From Tritrichomonas musculus (lineage: Eukaryota; Parabasalia; Tritrichomonadida; Tritrichomonadidae), in NCBI GenBank assembly GCA_039105265.1, contig JAPFFF010000004.1, positions 1,674,001 to 1,738,000 of the forward strand: a stretch of DNA of 64,000 nt, written 5' to 3'. Position numbers and translations under genes: made by a program. The notes under the pieces are model-generated. The model worked only from the letters and a program-made list of their open reading frames with translations. It made no database searches and was not told where the DNA came from. Positions 1 through 11,520 of this stretch are shown piece after piece. How positions within the stretch are numbered: position 1 is the stretch's first letter; every line of letters begins with the position of its first letter.

Positions 1-3000
1 CTCTGATTCCAGCATCTTCCGCAAGAATCGAACGTATTGAAAATGATTCTTCGCCCAATTTGGCACGAAGACGTCATTTATCACCCGCTTGTGGATAGGC
101 GAGAGAGGGAAGTTGATTTTGTTAATGTTCATTAATATCTCAGGCATGAAGAAGAACTCGGGAACTAACTCAATTGCACTTCTGCTGTCTGGATTTGACA
201 TCACTTGCAATGTCAATTCAAGCGACTGAAAAGTTCTATCGGCAGCGTCAAGTTTGCCATCTTGATGGTCAATTTCAAACGTTGTCGACGGCTCCAAACG
301 AATAAGAAAGTAAAGCGCACTGCTGATGTTCGACAGGTAGCTTGAATAATGGTGCGGATCATTCTCAACAAGCTCGGTAAGATGGAAGTACTTCGCGCAC
401 GATTCCTGCTGCTGCAAGGTCTGCGCAAAGAACGGCAGGCAAAGGTTACGTAACTGATATTGACTTTTTGAATGTATCAAAAATAAATCATTGAAATTTC
501 TGATTTTCAATGTGGAAGGTTGGTTTTCAATGAGGTCTGTTTGATTGAACGAAAGGTCAATTTTATAGCTCGAATCACTCATGATGTCAGAAATTGAATG
601 GGCTCTGTTCGGTCCACGATACTGGCTCATGCTGGTGGAGGATGTGAAGTGAAGTGGAATATTGAATGAGGACGATGGTGAACTGACAAACGACATCAGA
701 ATCGAAGATGATTTCGAGGAGGAAAGTGGAACTGCGGGAGACGAATTGGTGGGCTTCAGCTGCGTGCGTAAGGCAAAAGGCAAAAGTGGTGAAGGTGTCA
801 CTTTTGTGTCTTCTGAAGTAGAAGTCGTGGAAGCATCAATTTCAGAGATTTCAATTGATTCGCCTATCGAAGTGCGGTGCTGCGGATTCTCGCTCGCTTT
901 TGCCATCTTCTTGCTGCTCAGCTCAAACGCTGGAGAGGACGACGCTTGGTCAATCGATGCAGCCCTTCGCTTTTGCCTTAAGCTCAAGTTTTCTACTTCG
1001 CTTGATTCTTGTATAACATCTTCTCTTTCATATTTTTCTTGTGCTTCTTGGTTTTCTTGTGTTTCTTGGTTTTCTTGTGTTTCTTGTGTTTCTTGAATTT
1101 CATGTGTTTCTTGGTTTTCTTGTGTTTCTTGAATTTCATGTGTTTCTTGGTTTTCTTGTGTTTCTTGAATTTCATGTGTTTCTTGAATTTCATGTGTTTC
1201 TTGAATTTCATGTGTTTCTTGAATTTCATGTGTTTCTTGAATTTCATGTGTTTCTTGGTTTTCTTGTGTTTCATGTGTTTCTTGGTTTTCTTGTGTTTCT
1301 TGGTTTTCTTGTGTTTCTTGGTTTTCTTGATTTAGTGGTGAGGTTTGTTCAGTTGTAATTTGTTCTTGTTGTTGGCATGCTTCAGTTTCCTCTTCGCATT
1401 TGTTAATTCCTGAGAAAACCCAAGGGAAGATGGGATACCTTGTGAAGTCCGACCACGACCTTCCGCTTATAAAGTTCAATTGAATGAGGTATTCAAAATT
1501 TGAGAGTAAACCGTTTTCCCACTGATTTGTGAGCAGTCTGAGATCGCTGAAGCTGTACTTATTGATGATCTTTATTTTCCTCTTTGCGAAGAATTTCTTA
1601 GTCTTTTCGACGAACACGTCGCGCATTGAAGATGTTTGAAACGCGAAAGAAAACAAATTCTCAAATTTGTCTTCAATTGCGAATCCCGACGGTTGGTGCA
1701 GATACTCATTCAAAATGATCTTTGAAATATTTTTGGTATTGAAAATCAATTCATCATTTTTAGATGGAAAATAAAATCTCAACTTTTTCTTTCTAACCGT
1801 CAAATGGCCCTCAATTGCTCTTACACCATAAAGGAAAGCGATTTCCTCTGAAAAAATAACGTCTTTTGAATGTGAAATTCCAACTTCATTAATAACGTCT
1901 TTCATGGTCAATTTAACCGTCGGTTGAGGCTCGTTGTACTTCTCAGACCATCTCTCAGAGTAGATGTTTTCGTAGGCTGGATTCGATGGGAATAAAATGC
2001 GATGAATTTGATACTTCTTTGAAAATTCATCGATTTTGTATTTTTCAGGACAATTTGCGTGAATTAAAGACTCAGGAAAATGAAGGGTGTCGAAGACAAA
2101 CTTCCAACTTTCAATGACTCCTTCATTGAATTCATCATCTTCATTCAAAAAGTTCGAATTAAATTCAACTTTTTGAATGAAAATATCATTGAATAGTTTT
2201 TTATCGCTTTCTTCTTTCGACGATAGGAACTTTTTGAATTCTTCACATGATGAGTTTAATGCAGATTCCATTTTCGCAGGTTTCTTTAAAGATCTGTATT
2301 TTTTAACGTCATTTTCAATGGATGAATAAATTTGAGGGAAATTATTTTCAATTTCAATTAAAATTGATGAAAATAACCGCGGAAGACGTTTATTTTTAAA
2401 CTTGCCCAATATTTGAATGGAGGATGAAATGAACTGTTGAATGTGATTTGGCGGTTTTTCCAACGACTTTTCTTTCCTTATTTGAATGATGAAATTCAAA
2501 TACAAGAAGCAAAAATCGACAAAATTTGCAATGAATTCATTGTTCTTTGAATTAATGACACTTTTCAAGTTATTCAAAACCGCCGATAGGATAAAGATTG
2601 AATACTGACCATACTCAATCATAGATATACGTATTAAAAGCATCTTTATGTTAGTTGTTTCAGAAACAGCCTTAAAAATAGCATTATGAACAAACGTGAT
2701 GTACATCATTAAAAGTTGAGGAATTCGAATGAATGAGTTCTCATTTTCAAACTTCGGTTCAAGATGCTTCTTGATCATTTCCGGGTTCTCCCTTAATAAG
2801 CACAAAGAGAGATAAATGTGATCAAGCATTATTTCAGGGTATTTTGGAATATTCTGAAGGACACCGTTTAATCCAATACAAAATGAAATTAGAAGATCTT
2901 CAGCTATTCTAATTTTATGAATGAAGTAAAGAAGAGGAATTGTGATGTAATGGAAATTGTTGGTTTTCATGTTTTCAACAAATTTGATGAACTTGAAAGA

Positions 3001-6000
3001 AATATTAAAAACTTGCTCAAGAAATTTACGATCATTTTTTGAAGTGATTAAAACAGAAATGAATTCAGAGTAATAATTCGGATTCAAATATTCCATTAAA
3101 ATGTCGAAAATTCGACTTTTTACATCAAGAGAGTCGTAATAAAGTAATGAAATCAATGCGTAGACAGGCGAATTAGATGCATTTTCAGGAAATTTAATGA
3201 AAATTTGAACAAGTAAATGTAAAAGAAAAATAATTGATTGGTCAATTTCTATTGTCTTTTCATTCAAATTTAAAAGGCATTGAATTATTGTATTGATGTT
3301 TTCATCAACATTTTCATCAGTCGTTATTTGAAGACTTAATGATATCAATAATTCAAAAAGTTTGTCGGTATAAGTTTTTGAATTAAAGAACGAATTCGTG
3401 ATGAATGAAAATATCGGAGAATGAATGATGATTTTTGAGTTGTATTCATTATAGTCAGACTGTAATGAATCAAAAATCCTTTCTATAATTTCAGAAGGAT
3501 TTTGATAAAATATTGAAGGGATAAGTATCCAATATTTCAATACATCAAAATTCAATATAATTATATTTGAAAAAGTGGAATTCAAAGCATTCAAATTTAA
3601 AAGTGCACATTTCATAGCGTGCTTTTGATCAACTTTTTCTGTGGTCTTGGTTAGGAGTTGTCCTATTATTTGATAGAATTTGTGCTTGGCAAAATAATGA
3701 TGAACAAATGGAAAACGGTTGATCAGAATAAAAATTAATTCAAAAATGTCTTCCTGCAAATTTTTTTCTCTCAAAATAATTTCTGACAAAAGATGAATCA
3801 ATAATGAAAACCCGCCAAACGCTTCAAAACAATTGAAAAACGACTGAAGATGAAATCTTTCTTTTGAGAAATTCAATGAGTTCTCTGAAAAAGTTTCGTT
3901 ATTTGAAAGAAAAGGAGGGGACAAGATGCACTCGAATCCAAAATTGATGTAAACAACATCGTTGATGTATTTCACATGTGATGCCCATTCAGCATAAGTA
4001 GCCGATAAATAACCGTCACTTGTTGCATATGAGAACGCCTTCTCTTTCAGCTTGATGCACGACAGATTATCGAAGATCAGCTCTTTGAAGTTTGGCCCGA
4101 GGAAGAACAAATATTTGACCTGTTTCTCAGAAAGAATTGAATGATAAATTCTGACACTTTGAAGGTCAAATATCGGCTTCGTTCCTCCTATAACCAACTT
4201 GGCTGTGTCAGAATTGAATTTATAGTCTACTTTGATTTGTGCCAGATTGACAGACGCCGTAAGCGACTCTTGCTTGAGGTTGACGCAGATGAAGTGCCAG
4301 CCATCAACGCTCGTCTTTGATGTGACAAATTTTATGTGTTTCTGGGCAACATCAAAAATAAACGTCTTCTTGTGATACTTAATGACAACATTCAATTCTG
4401 GGCCGATAAGAAAAGTGGCTATTTTGGTCGGCTGATCAACAATCCTGACCCACATTGCAACCGTTTTTCCCATACAATTCGGTTTCAATTCAAAATGTGA
4501 ACTGACTCTAACAAAATCATTCACTATCGGCGCCTGCTTTGCAAGTGATGTCAAAAATTGAATGAGATTGTGGTGATCATCAAAAAGTGATTTGTAAACC
4601 ATTGAAAAAGTTGTGAAATTGCAAGAAAATGCCAAAATCTTTGTTAAAAGGTCAAAATAAGGTGAATTTGGTTTCGCAGCCGAAAACAACTTTTTCAGAG
4701 CTTCTTCATTTAAGAATCCGATTGAGAAATGATCATTTTTATCTTCTTCCCACTTCTGATTCAGCAAGGATATAAAATTGTCAAGCTCTGTTTGATTTAA
4801 ACATCCGGAAAAAGCTTTGATTACCAGCAGCGAAAGTAAGAAAGGAGCAACTTCCTTTGTAAAGCATGACGATTTATTTGGCAAATTTTGAAAAACATCG
4901 TGCGCATGATTTGGCATCATTCCTTGTATAGGAAACTCGGAAGTTGTTGGTTCAAAAACCCAGAAAAAGTATTTTTTAATTAATTCAAATTTTTGAATGA
5001 GAATTGAATTAAAAACAACTTTTCTGAGGCCTTCATGAAACGTCGTTGAGTTCGATATTTCATGTGAGATGTCGTTATTAATTCGGCAAAATATTAGAAT
5101 AATTAAAAGTGCTGACCAATTTTGGTCTGAAAAAGTGGATGATATTCGTGAAAAAATAACATTCATTATTCGATGGATAAAAATTGGTGTAAATAAGGAT
5201 AAGAAGTCAGGATGAATTTGTGAGGATTGTAAAAAACAATATAAAATGTTCAGATGAGAATCAAATAACTGAGAATTCATTTCAAAAGTAGAAAATAAAA
5301 AAAGACTATTGAATATCTTTCTCCATATCTCGTTCAACTGATTTGTTGGATATCTTTCAATAAAATCAAAAGTTAACAAAGGTGCTTCAATGAAAAATGA
5401 CCAATATTGTGACTCTGTTAATTGAGCTTGATTATTAATAAACAATAAAAATTTTAAATAAGAGATTGGTAGCTTTGGACATTTTGGAACTAAATGAAGT
5501 GAATAAAAGGTTTCAGAAATATCAATATACATGGCAAGAACCGATTGATCTGCCAAAAAAGCTGAAAAAAAGAAATCAATCACTTTAAATTGGTTAGTAT
5601 CTAAAATTGATGCTATCATTACATTAATTCCATTTGGAAAAATATTGTTTTTTAATGCAGAACGAAAACAATAATTGAAAAATGGTAATAAATCAGTTGA
5701 AATCAAATTAAACGAAGAAAAAAGTTGATTAAAAGAAAGGAAAAAAGCAGAACTATTAGGTAATTGTTTCATTAAGTAAAAATAAGTAACTGAACTTTTT
5801 GGTAAAATTGGTATGATTTTAATAATTTGTTGCTCTTTGAGAGATAAAAGAAATTGAAGAGATATGCTACGAAATTTGTCGAGATTAAAAAAATTGAGTA
5901 TATGAAAATAAGCTTTGGCAAAGCAATCAATTGGACTTGAAACGTAGAACCTTTGAAGAAATTGCTCTGAGCACTTTTCAATATCAAACTCGTTGTCTTC

Positions 6001-6185
6001 ATTGGTTTCATGTGGATCTGTCAAAGAAATAAAAATATTGGACAACTTTATTTGATCAAAATCTTTATCATTATTTATTAAGTAAGGTTTTATTTCTATA
6101 TCAAATTCATCCTCATCACATGTCTTAGATATCCATCTCTTGATGAATTCTTGCTGAGAGGTATTAAACGAATGATTTTTCACCT
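1..6185 (-). CDS. BEACH-domain protein (Beige/neurobeachin-like), partial; 3' end beyond the window
   Basis: One minus-strand frame stays open from about 6185 to the window edge (over 2,060 codons). The last part (about 171-1) translates to ELVPEFFFMPEILMN, then PNWAKNHFQYVRF and LESE, which is the typical core of BEACH domains (ELIPEF, PxWA, ALES). BEACH proteins are giant scaffolds in membrane and lysosome traffic. The frame was followed at the 5' end, the repeat and the 3' end and is the same in all three. The rest of the BEACH domain and any WD40 repeats would lie to the left. The long middle looks like helical-repeat and lectin-like scaffold; I did not assign domains there. No ATG occurs in frame before about 5775; just upstream is a T-rich stretch ending TTTCAG (6191-6186), so exon 1 may lie upstream across an intron. 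The 3' kilobase is more GC-rich than the 5' part. Confidence 0.85.
1040..1329 (-). repeat. 18-bp in-frame tandem repeat inside the BEACH gene
   Basis: About 16 units of 18 bp alternate between two types. On the coding strand they encode QETHEI and QETQEN hexapeptides, giving a Gln/Glu/Thr-rich spacer. Because 18 is a multiple of three, several frames on both strands stay open here, producing spurious Cys/Phe- or Lys/His-rich ORFs. The true frame was checked against the BEACH core (codon lower coordinates are 1 mod 3 in both). Copy number should be unstable between strains. Confidence 0.85.
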
Positions 6186-6546
6186 CTGAAATAAAAAAAA
6201 TGATTTAAAATATTTAATTCAAAAAAATTCAATGTTTTTGAAATTTGAATAACTATTCAATCCTATAAACAAATTTTTTGTATCAAAAAACTTTCCCTTA
6301 TATTAAGTTTCGCCAATATATTTTTATTCTGTATTTCTTTATTTTAAATATCTCGAAAAAGTTTGTTTTCCTCTTTCTCGAAAAAGTACATATTTTTTTT
6401 TCAATATCAATTTCCAAATTTTTTAATTTCAATATAATCTTAAAGGTTGAGTATGCAGTTGGTGTCAAGTTGAAATATATAAATAAATATTATAGTATTG
6501 GAACAATAATATTTAAAGAGAAATATCGTGTTTATATAAAAAATGT
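6186..6546. other. Intergenic or intronic stretch upstream of the BEACH gene
   Basis: 361 bp, very AT-rich, between the open BEACH frame and the 3' end of the dehydratase gene. Both neighbours are read on the minus strand. It holds a possible splice acceptor (TTTCAG, 6191-6186) for the BEACH gene. An ATG on the minus strand near 6391 opens only a 15-codon frame (MYFFEKEENKLFRDI), which I could not connect convincingly. No other feature seen. Confidence 0.4.
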
Positions 6547-7629
6547 TTATGTAAAAACTGTAGATGGAGATCTGGAAAAGTCAGCCGTTTTCGCAGCATA
6601 AGCAATTGGATGAGGAAGTAAATAACTCTGAATATATTCTGGATCCCACCAATCTAAGTGGTCCAAGTACCACTGAACAGTTTCAGTGAGAAGTGTGTCA
6701 AAGTCTTCATTTGCGTGCCAGCCAAGAGCATTGAGTTTACTTGAATCAATCATGTATCTTGAATCGTTGAAAGCACGGTCTGGAACATGTTCTATCCAAT
6801 CTTCTGGATTTCCTTCTTTGCCCATAATTTTAATTAATTTCTTGCACATATCAAGAACGCTAATTTCAAATTCAGTTCCAATATTATAAATTTCATGAAG
6901 TTTTCCTTTGTGAAGAACGATATCAAATGCACGAACAACATCTGAAGTATGAAGGAAGTTTCTTAAGCTAAGGCCATCGCCATGAATTGAACATTTCTTA
7001 TTTTCGTTTAGCAATAATGTAAACTTTGGAATAGCTTTTTCTGGAAATTGCATAGGGCCAAAAACATTATTTCCTCTTGTAATAATAATTGGCATATTGA
7101 AAGATCTGATATATGCTTGGCAAATAAACTCGGCGCCAGCTTTTGAGCATGCATATGGATTTGTTGGTGAAAGAATAGCCATTTCATTCGCGCGGCCTTC
7201 TAAAACTTCACCATAAACTTCATCAGTTGAAACATGAATAAAGCGTTTAATATTATACTTCTTTGAGCACTCTAAAAGAGTGTGCGTACCGAGGACATTT
7301 GTTTGTGTAAACTCGAGCGAATTTCCAAAAGATCTGTCGACATGGCTTTGAGCTGCGAAATGAAGAACTGTGTCAATTTTGTGAACTTGCATGATTAATG
7401 ATACAAGCTCGATGTTCAATATACTTCCTTTGATAAATGTAAAGTTGCTGCAATTAAGAGATGGCCCAAGATTTTTCATATTAGAGCAATAATCAAGGCA
7501 ATCTAAGCAAACAATCTTAACATCAGGATATTTATTAGTCAAGTGATTGCAAACATGAGAACCAATGAAACCTGCACCACCTGTAAGTAAAATCGAATGT
7601 GGCTGATAGTCTCCTTCACTCTCGGTCAT
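6547..7629 (-). CDS. NAD-dependent sugar-nucleotide 4,6-dehydratase (RmlB/RHM-like extended SDR)
   Basis: 360 aa, the usual length for dTDP-glucose or UDP-glucose 4,6-dehydratases. The N-terminal Rossmann motif GGAGFIGSH (about residues 17-25) binds NAD. The family signatures HFAAQSHVDRSF, HVSTDEVYGEV and the catalytic YACSK follow in order, as does TRGNNVFGP. The enzyme oxidises and dehydrates a nucleotide-linked glucose to the 4-keto-6-deoxy sugar, the first step to rhamnose-type deoxysugars; the nucleotide (dTDP or UDP) cannot be read from sequence. No signal peptide, so cytosolic. The ATG at 7629 is preceded five bases upstream by an initiator-like TCACA, which supports this start. It has no pathway partners nearby. 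Confidence 0.88.
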   Translation of the reverse strand: MTESEGDYQPHSILLTGGAGFIGSHVCNHLTNKYPDVKIVCLDCLDYCSNMKNLGPSLNCSNFTFIKGSILNIELVSLIMQVHKIDTVLHFAAQSHVDRSFGNSLEFTQTNVLGTHTLLECSKKYNIKRFIHVSTDEVYGEVLEGRANEMAILSPTNPYACSKAGAEFICQAYIRSFNMPIIITRGNNVFGPMQFPEKAIPKFTLLLNENKKCSIHGDGLSLRNFLHTSDVVRAFDIVLHKGKLHEIYNIGTEFEISVLDMCKKLIKIMGKEGNPEDWIEHVPDRAFNDSRYMIDSSKLNALGWHANEDFDTLLTETVQWYLDHLDWWDPEYIQSYLLPHPIAYAAKTADFSRSPSTVFT

Positions 7630-7633
7630 TTAT

Positions 7634-7638
7634 TGTGA
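7634..7638 (-). promoter_or_regulatory. Initiator-like TCACA before the dehydratase gene
   Basis: Trichomonad promoters use an Inr of consensus TCA-Py-(T/A), with transcription starting at the A a few bases before ATG. Reading the minus strand, TCACA lies five bases before the ATG at 7629. The motif is short, so chance is possible. Confidence 0.3.
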
Positions 7639-8453
7639 GGTAACTATTCAATGTATTCTTGGTAGAAAAAACTTTTTCAATGAAAATAGTTTTTTTTTAA
7701 AAAAAAAAAAAAAATAATTAAGAACTTCATTTATCAGCCAATTTAATCTTATCTATATATGTAAATGAAGAATTGATTAATATTTTTTGATTAAGTTGAT
7801 AAATAAGCATTGAATTGTTAAAATTTCGAACCATTGATAAATTCAAAATTTTAACAAACCATTCGAATTCTTCTGAATATAAAAACTTTGATAAAAAATT
7901 TTTAAATAAGTCTGTAATATAGGTGAAATTTTACCATAACCGTTGAAAAATATTCAAAATTTTACTTTTATTTGAGTGTTTTATTATCTCAAAAAGTTGT
8001 ACCTAGAGAATTAAATAATATTTTCTATTCGACTTATGATTCTTTTCCACCATGTAACTACAACACAGTAGAACACTAATGCAGAAAGAAACAAGTGTTA
8101 TAACAATTAGTGAATTTTCATTCCAAAAGACAAATCAATATATATTATTAACTCAAAAATTTGTGTTGAAACACTTGCAAATGGATTATTCTATTGAATG
8201 TAAAATATTGTATTAGATAAACAAAAATAATATCCCGTATATGACGAATAATTGAAGAAATATCCCCGAATAAATTAAATTTTCCTCGTAAACTTTTTGA
8301 ATAAAAAAGATTATTTTTGAGAGAATGAATAACGATAAAATAAAATTAAATGAAAAAAGTTATATGAATAATAGAAAACTATTACCGATTTTTGAAATGT
8401 AGTATATTTTACTCATAATTTATCAGCATTTCAACCCTTATGCTTTTATTGCT

Positions 8454-8624
8454 ATTGAATCCATTTTTCTATTGAAGAAATAGCTTTCTATTCCCAATGA
8501 AAAAAAAATTTTTTTTTTTAGATATTAATCCGATCTAATCAAATCCAGAAAGAGATACTTTTTTACATCCAAACCAATCTTTGTTTGATATTATTGGTTT
8601 CTTCAATAGAAAAATGGATTCAAT
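8454..8624. repeat. Perfect 27-bp inverted repeat spanning 171 bp (MITE-like)
   Basis: 8454-8480 and 8598-8624 are exact reverse complements, starting ATTGAATCCATTTTTC. The centre is 117 bp and AT-rich with a long A/T run. A perfect 27-bp match is unlikely by chance even in AT-rich DNA; a small non-autonomous DNA transposon is the simplest reading. I see no clear target-site duplication. Confidence 0.6.
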
Positions 8625-9179
8625 CGATTTCCAATACGAGCCAAAACATATATTACTGAACTTAAAAATCGATAATCATCAACTATTAAGTAAATTCATG
8701 ATCAAAAAATAGTATTTGAGCAAGTGTTTACAAAAGAAATTCTATTTTAATATCATTACAGGCTTTACAATGCGTTTTCTAGTAAATTAGTGCAAAGATC
8801 TATGATAATTTTCACCAAAGATTAGGTAAATTGTATTTTTTTGAGGATCTTTTCCTTACAAAATATGGATTAATGATAGATACAACATTAACCATATGCA
8901 AAAATATATGTTTTTATATAAAAATAATTCTTTTTTTCTTTGTTTTTTTATTATTTTCCCCTTTTTCCCCTTTAGCAATTCAATTTTTTTCAATATAACT
9001 CACAAAAAAAATCATTCATTATGGGATAAAAATGAATACTTTTCAGTATATATTTAAAAAGTTTGTCCCAAGCTTTTTGAATTCGACTTTATAAATATAA
9101 ATGCAATTGTGATTTTTAAAAAAAAAAAAAATTCAATAAGCATTTAAAAAGTGAAATAATCGTTTTTTTATATAAATAC

Positions 9180-9500
9180 ATGACTACTTGTAGCGATCTT
9201 ATAGACTCTTGGAACAATGGCTGGCTTGTTTCATTATCAGAACCTTACAAAGATGAGTGTAATCAAACTTGGATTGATGCAAAATTTTCAAAGCCAACAA
9301 AGCAAAAGCCAATTCCACCACATTTTGTTTCAGTCAGATTTAAATTACAAGATAATTCTCCAGTTGCATATCTAATTGAATGCGATAGGACTGAGAAGAC
9401 GATAGATGTTCCTATTACTGATAGCACACTACAAATGCATCTTCGTATAAAAGCAAAAGGCGGCTCGCGAGCAAAAGATATTGGATTACTCGTTGAATAA
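9180..9500 (+). CDS. Hypothetical protein, 106 aa
   Basis: A clean small ORF with natural amino-acid composition in an otherwise non-coding stretch. The protein is soluble, with no signal peptide or membrane segment. It has a beta-like middle (HFVSVRFKLQ, VAYLIECDRT, TIDVPITD) and ends KAKGGSRAKDIGLLVE. I do not recognise the family. It is followed by an AATAAA-like stretch and a T-run, consistent with a 3' end. Confidence 0.6.
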   Translation: MTTCSDLIDSWNNGWLVSLSEPYKDECNQTWIDAKFSKPTKQKPIPPHFVSVRFKLQDNSPVAYLIECDRTEKTIDVPITDSTLQMHLRIKAKGGSRAKDIGLLVE

Positions 9501-9786
9501 AGAAATAAAATGTTAAATAAAGAATACTGATTTTAATCATGTTTTTTTTTTTTTTTGATGGACTTTATTTTTTATATAAAAAAAGAAATATTTATGAATA
9601 TATTATTGCATTTTCCAAAAATCATAAGAAATGCAAATTCTGGTAATTGTTCTATGTTATTTAAAAAAAATATACAGTATTAAAACGCTCATTGTAAAAT
9701 TCATCGCATGTTATATAAATAAATATATCTAGCAAAATGAATAACCAGCTTGCAGTGAAATAAATAAAAAGACTTTTGTCAAAATA

Positions 9787-10395
9787 TCACCTTGGCCTTC
9801 TTCCTGGCTTCATTCCTTTTGACAGTAAAGGTGCTGGGCCTGACTCTTTTGTTTCAAGCACTAGTTTGAGTTGATCCAACTGATTTCTAACTCGATGATA
9901 TAAATCTTTATAATGCATTTCGCTTTGTTCAGGGGTCATATCGTTTGGAGTGGGCTGACGAGACCTCCTAATATCAGGACTGTGTAAAATTTGTCTTGCT
10001 GTCTTCTGATAGGTTGAAATTGGGCGAATTGATTTTTTCATATCGTTATTTGTAATCTCGGCAAGTTGCCTTTCAAGTTGGGCAATAGACTGCTGAGCAA
10101 GTTCAATTTGTGAACTAAGATCAAGTTGTTGATGTTCTAAATCATTTACTCGGTTTAGTAAGATTCTTGACTCTTCATCTTCAGGTAAAGATCCAAGCGG
10201 TTTCTTTGGATTAGAATGAAGGACTGAGTTTGTAAGCTGGCTATCTTTTCTTGATTTTCTTGAATTTGAATTGGGTTTTTTATCAGAAGCTTTAGGAAGA
10301 GTAACTGGATCAAATAGTATGTAATCAGTTTCCTCATATGATCGAAGAATTGCATCAAGGGATGATATACCATGTAAGTTACGATGTTTCTTCAT
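9787..10395 (-). CDS. Hypothetical coiled-coil protein, 202 aa
   Basis: The N-terminal third is basic and Ser/Lys-rich (KKPNSNSRKSRKDSQ). A heptad-like segment lies at about residues 78-120 (NRVNDLEHQQLDLSSQIELAQQ and following). A second helical stretch lies near the C-terminus (YHRVRNQLDQLKLVLETKE), and the tail is PGRRPR. It looks like a small coiled-coil scaffold or cytoskeletal protein; family not recognised. An initiator-like TCATA lies 16 bases before the ATG at 10395. A transposon insertion begins 62 bp upstream of the start. Confidence 0.65.
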   Translation of the reverse strand: MKKHRNLHGISSLDAILRSYEETDYILFDPVTLPKASDKKPNSNSRKSRKDSQLTNSVLHSNPKKPLGSLPEDEESRILLNRVNDLEHQQLDLSSQIELAQQSIAQLERQLAEITNNDMKKSIRPISTYQKTARQILHSPDIRRSRQPTPNDMTPEQSEMHYKDLYHRVRNQLDQLKLVLETKESGPAPLLSKGMKPGRRPR

Positions 10396-10410
10396 CGTAA
10401 TTTTTTCAAT

Positions 10411-10415
10411 TATGA
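10411..10415 (-). promoter_or_regulatory. Initiator-like TCATA before the 202-aa coiled-coil gene
   Basis: Matches TCA-Py-(T/A) on the minus strand, 16 bases from the ATG. It lies between the gene and the Mutator-type insertion at 10458, so the insertion spares the initiator but displaces anything further upstream. Confidence 0.28.
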
Positions 10416-10457
10416 AAAAACGTTATTTAACTTAAGTTTGAATTATACCTTCTAATG

Positions 10458-11150
10458 TAGTCCTCGCACGATTGAATTTCATTCAATTTTATTAACTTTT
10501 TATATATGCAAGATCAAATTTTGTATAATAGATAATTATTTTTTGATATATCTGTATCAAATATTGAAGGCTATTTGAAAAAAGCCTTCAAAAAGTGGCG
10601 AGTGCGATTCTGAGATCTCAAATTATTTCAAATTTTTCTATGTATTGAGACAACTCATACAATTTCTTTTTTCTAAGATATTTCGAGCTTAGTTTTTATT
10701 ATTATTATTGAGAAATTGGATCTTCAAATTATAGCAACTTTAAATACAATATAATTCTCTAAAATCTATCAAAAAAAATCTCAAGCATTTCAGATCAATA
10801 AATAGATTTTTTAAAGAATAATTAATAATCAATTAAACCATCGAAGAGTTGACTTATTTTTACATCCATTGGCATGAAATATAAAGTAGAATAAACATTC
10901 AAATATGCCTTAATTCACTTTTTTGCATATCACTTTATCTTAATATAAATAAAACTAATAATAATAAAAAGCAATATTTCATTTAAAAATGTAAACAAGA
11001 ATTTATTAAAAGTAAATTGAATATAAAAATCCAATATATTTTGATATTTTTGATGTGTTTTTTTTGATATATAAACCATCAAATATTTTAAAGCAATCTC
11101 ATAATTGATTGATATTTATTGATTTTTAAGTGATGATTTGATTTTGCATT

Positions 11151-11184
<34 letters not shown>

Positions 11185-11450
11185 ATAAAATTATTAGATT
11201 TGTAATGAGAATTGCATTGTGAAGAAATATAAAACGTTAAAAGCATGTCTGATTGATTGTTTAAATAAATTTTACATAATTTAAAAGCAACTCTGAAGTT
11301 GTTTGTATTGAATTCTTCAATTTAAAATAAAAATATGAATATTTTAAAATCAATTCAATTTTTCATCGATTTAAAATTCAATAAAAAATAATAATCGTCT
11401 ACTTTTAAAAAGTTTGAAATTTTGAATGAAATTCAATAGTGCGAGGACTA
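10458..11450. mobile_element. Non-autonomous Mutator-like (MULE) element, 993 bp
   Basis: The ends are inverted copies starting TAGTCCTCGCAC; about the first 30 bp match with one mismatch, and weaker similarity extends to about 45 bp. The element is flanked by exact 9-bp direct repeats CTTCTAATG (10449-10457 and 11451-11459). A 9-bp duplication is the hallmark of Mutator-like transposons. The inside has no coding frame, only AT-rich DNA with a run of about 26 T at 11154-11183, so it depends on a transposase elsewhere. The intact duplications and matched ends suggest a fairly recent insertion. Confidence 0.85.
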
Positions 11451-11459
11451 CTTCTAATG

Positions 11460-11520
11460 GTAACCTGAAAAAATGGACCCGACCCGTTTTTTTCGGGTAG
11501 GGTAATTACCCACCATTCAA
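11460..11520. repeat. Left outer GC-rich arm flanking the Polinton-like element
   Basis: A locally GC-rich stretch with GACCCGACCC followed by CGGGTAGGGT. A related inverted stretch occurs at 18180-18300 on the other side of the 6.2-kb element. The pair resembles diverged inverted ends of an older element into which the Polinton-like element went. Similarity is patchy and judged by eye. Confidence 0.4.

Larger units (their letters stand above)
7630..9179. other. 1.55-kb intergenic region between divergent genes
   Basis: Very AT-rich, with poly-A and poly-T runs and no convincing coding frame on either strand. The only structure I see is the 27-bp inverted repeat listed separately. Promoters for the two flanking, divergently read genes must lie at its ends. 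Confidence 0.6.

Noticed and set aside
662-1358. Plus-strand and alternate-frame ORFs over the BEACH repeat, Cys/Phe- or Lys/His-rich
   Set aside because: They arise from the 18-bp repeat; the minus-strand frame that encodes QETHEI/QETQEN is continuous with the BEACH core.
6278-6601. 107-aa plus-strand ORF
   Set aside because: Low-complexity AT-rich translation running into the antisense of the dehydratase gene.
11154-11183. Long T run as a CRISPR, telomere or poly-A tail mark of a retro-copy
   Set aside because: It lies inside the MULE-type element and similar homopolymers occur throughout the intergenic DNA; no retro-element features accompany it.
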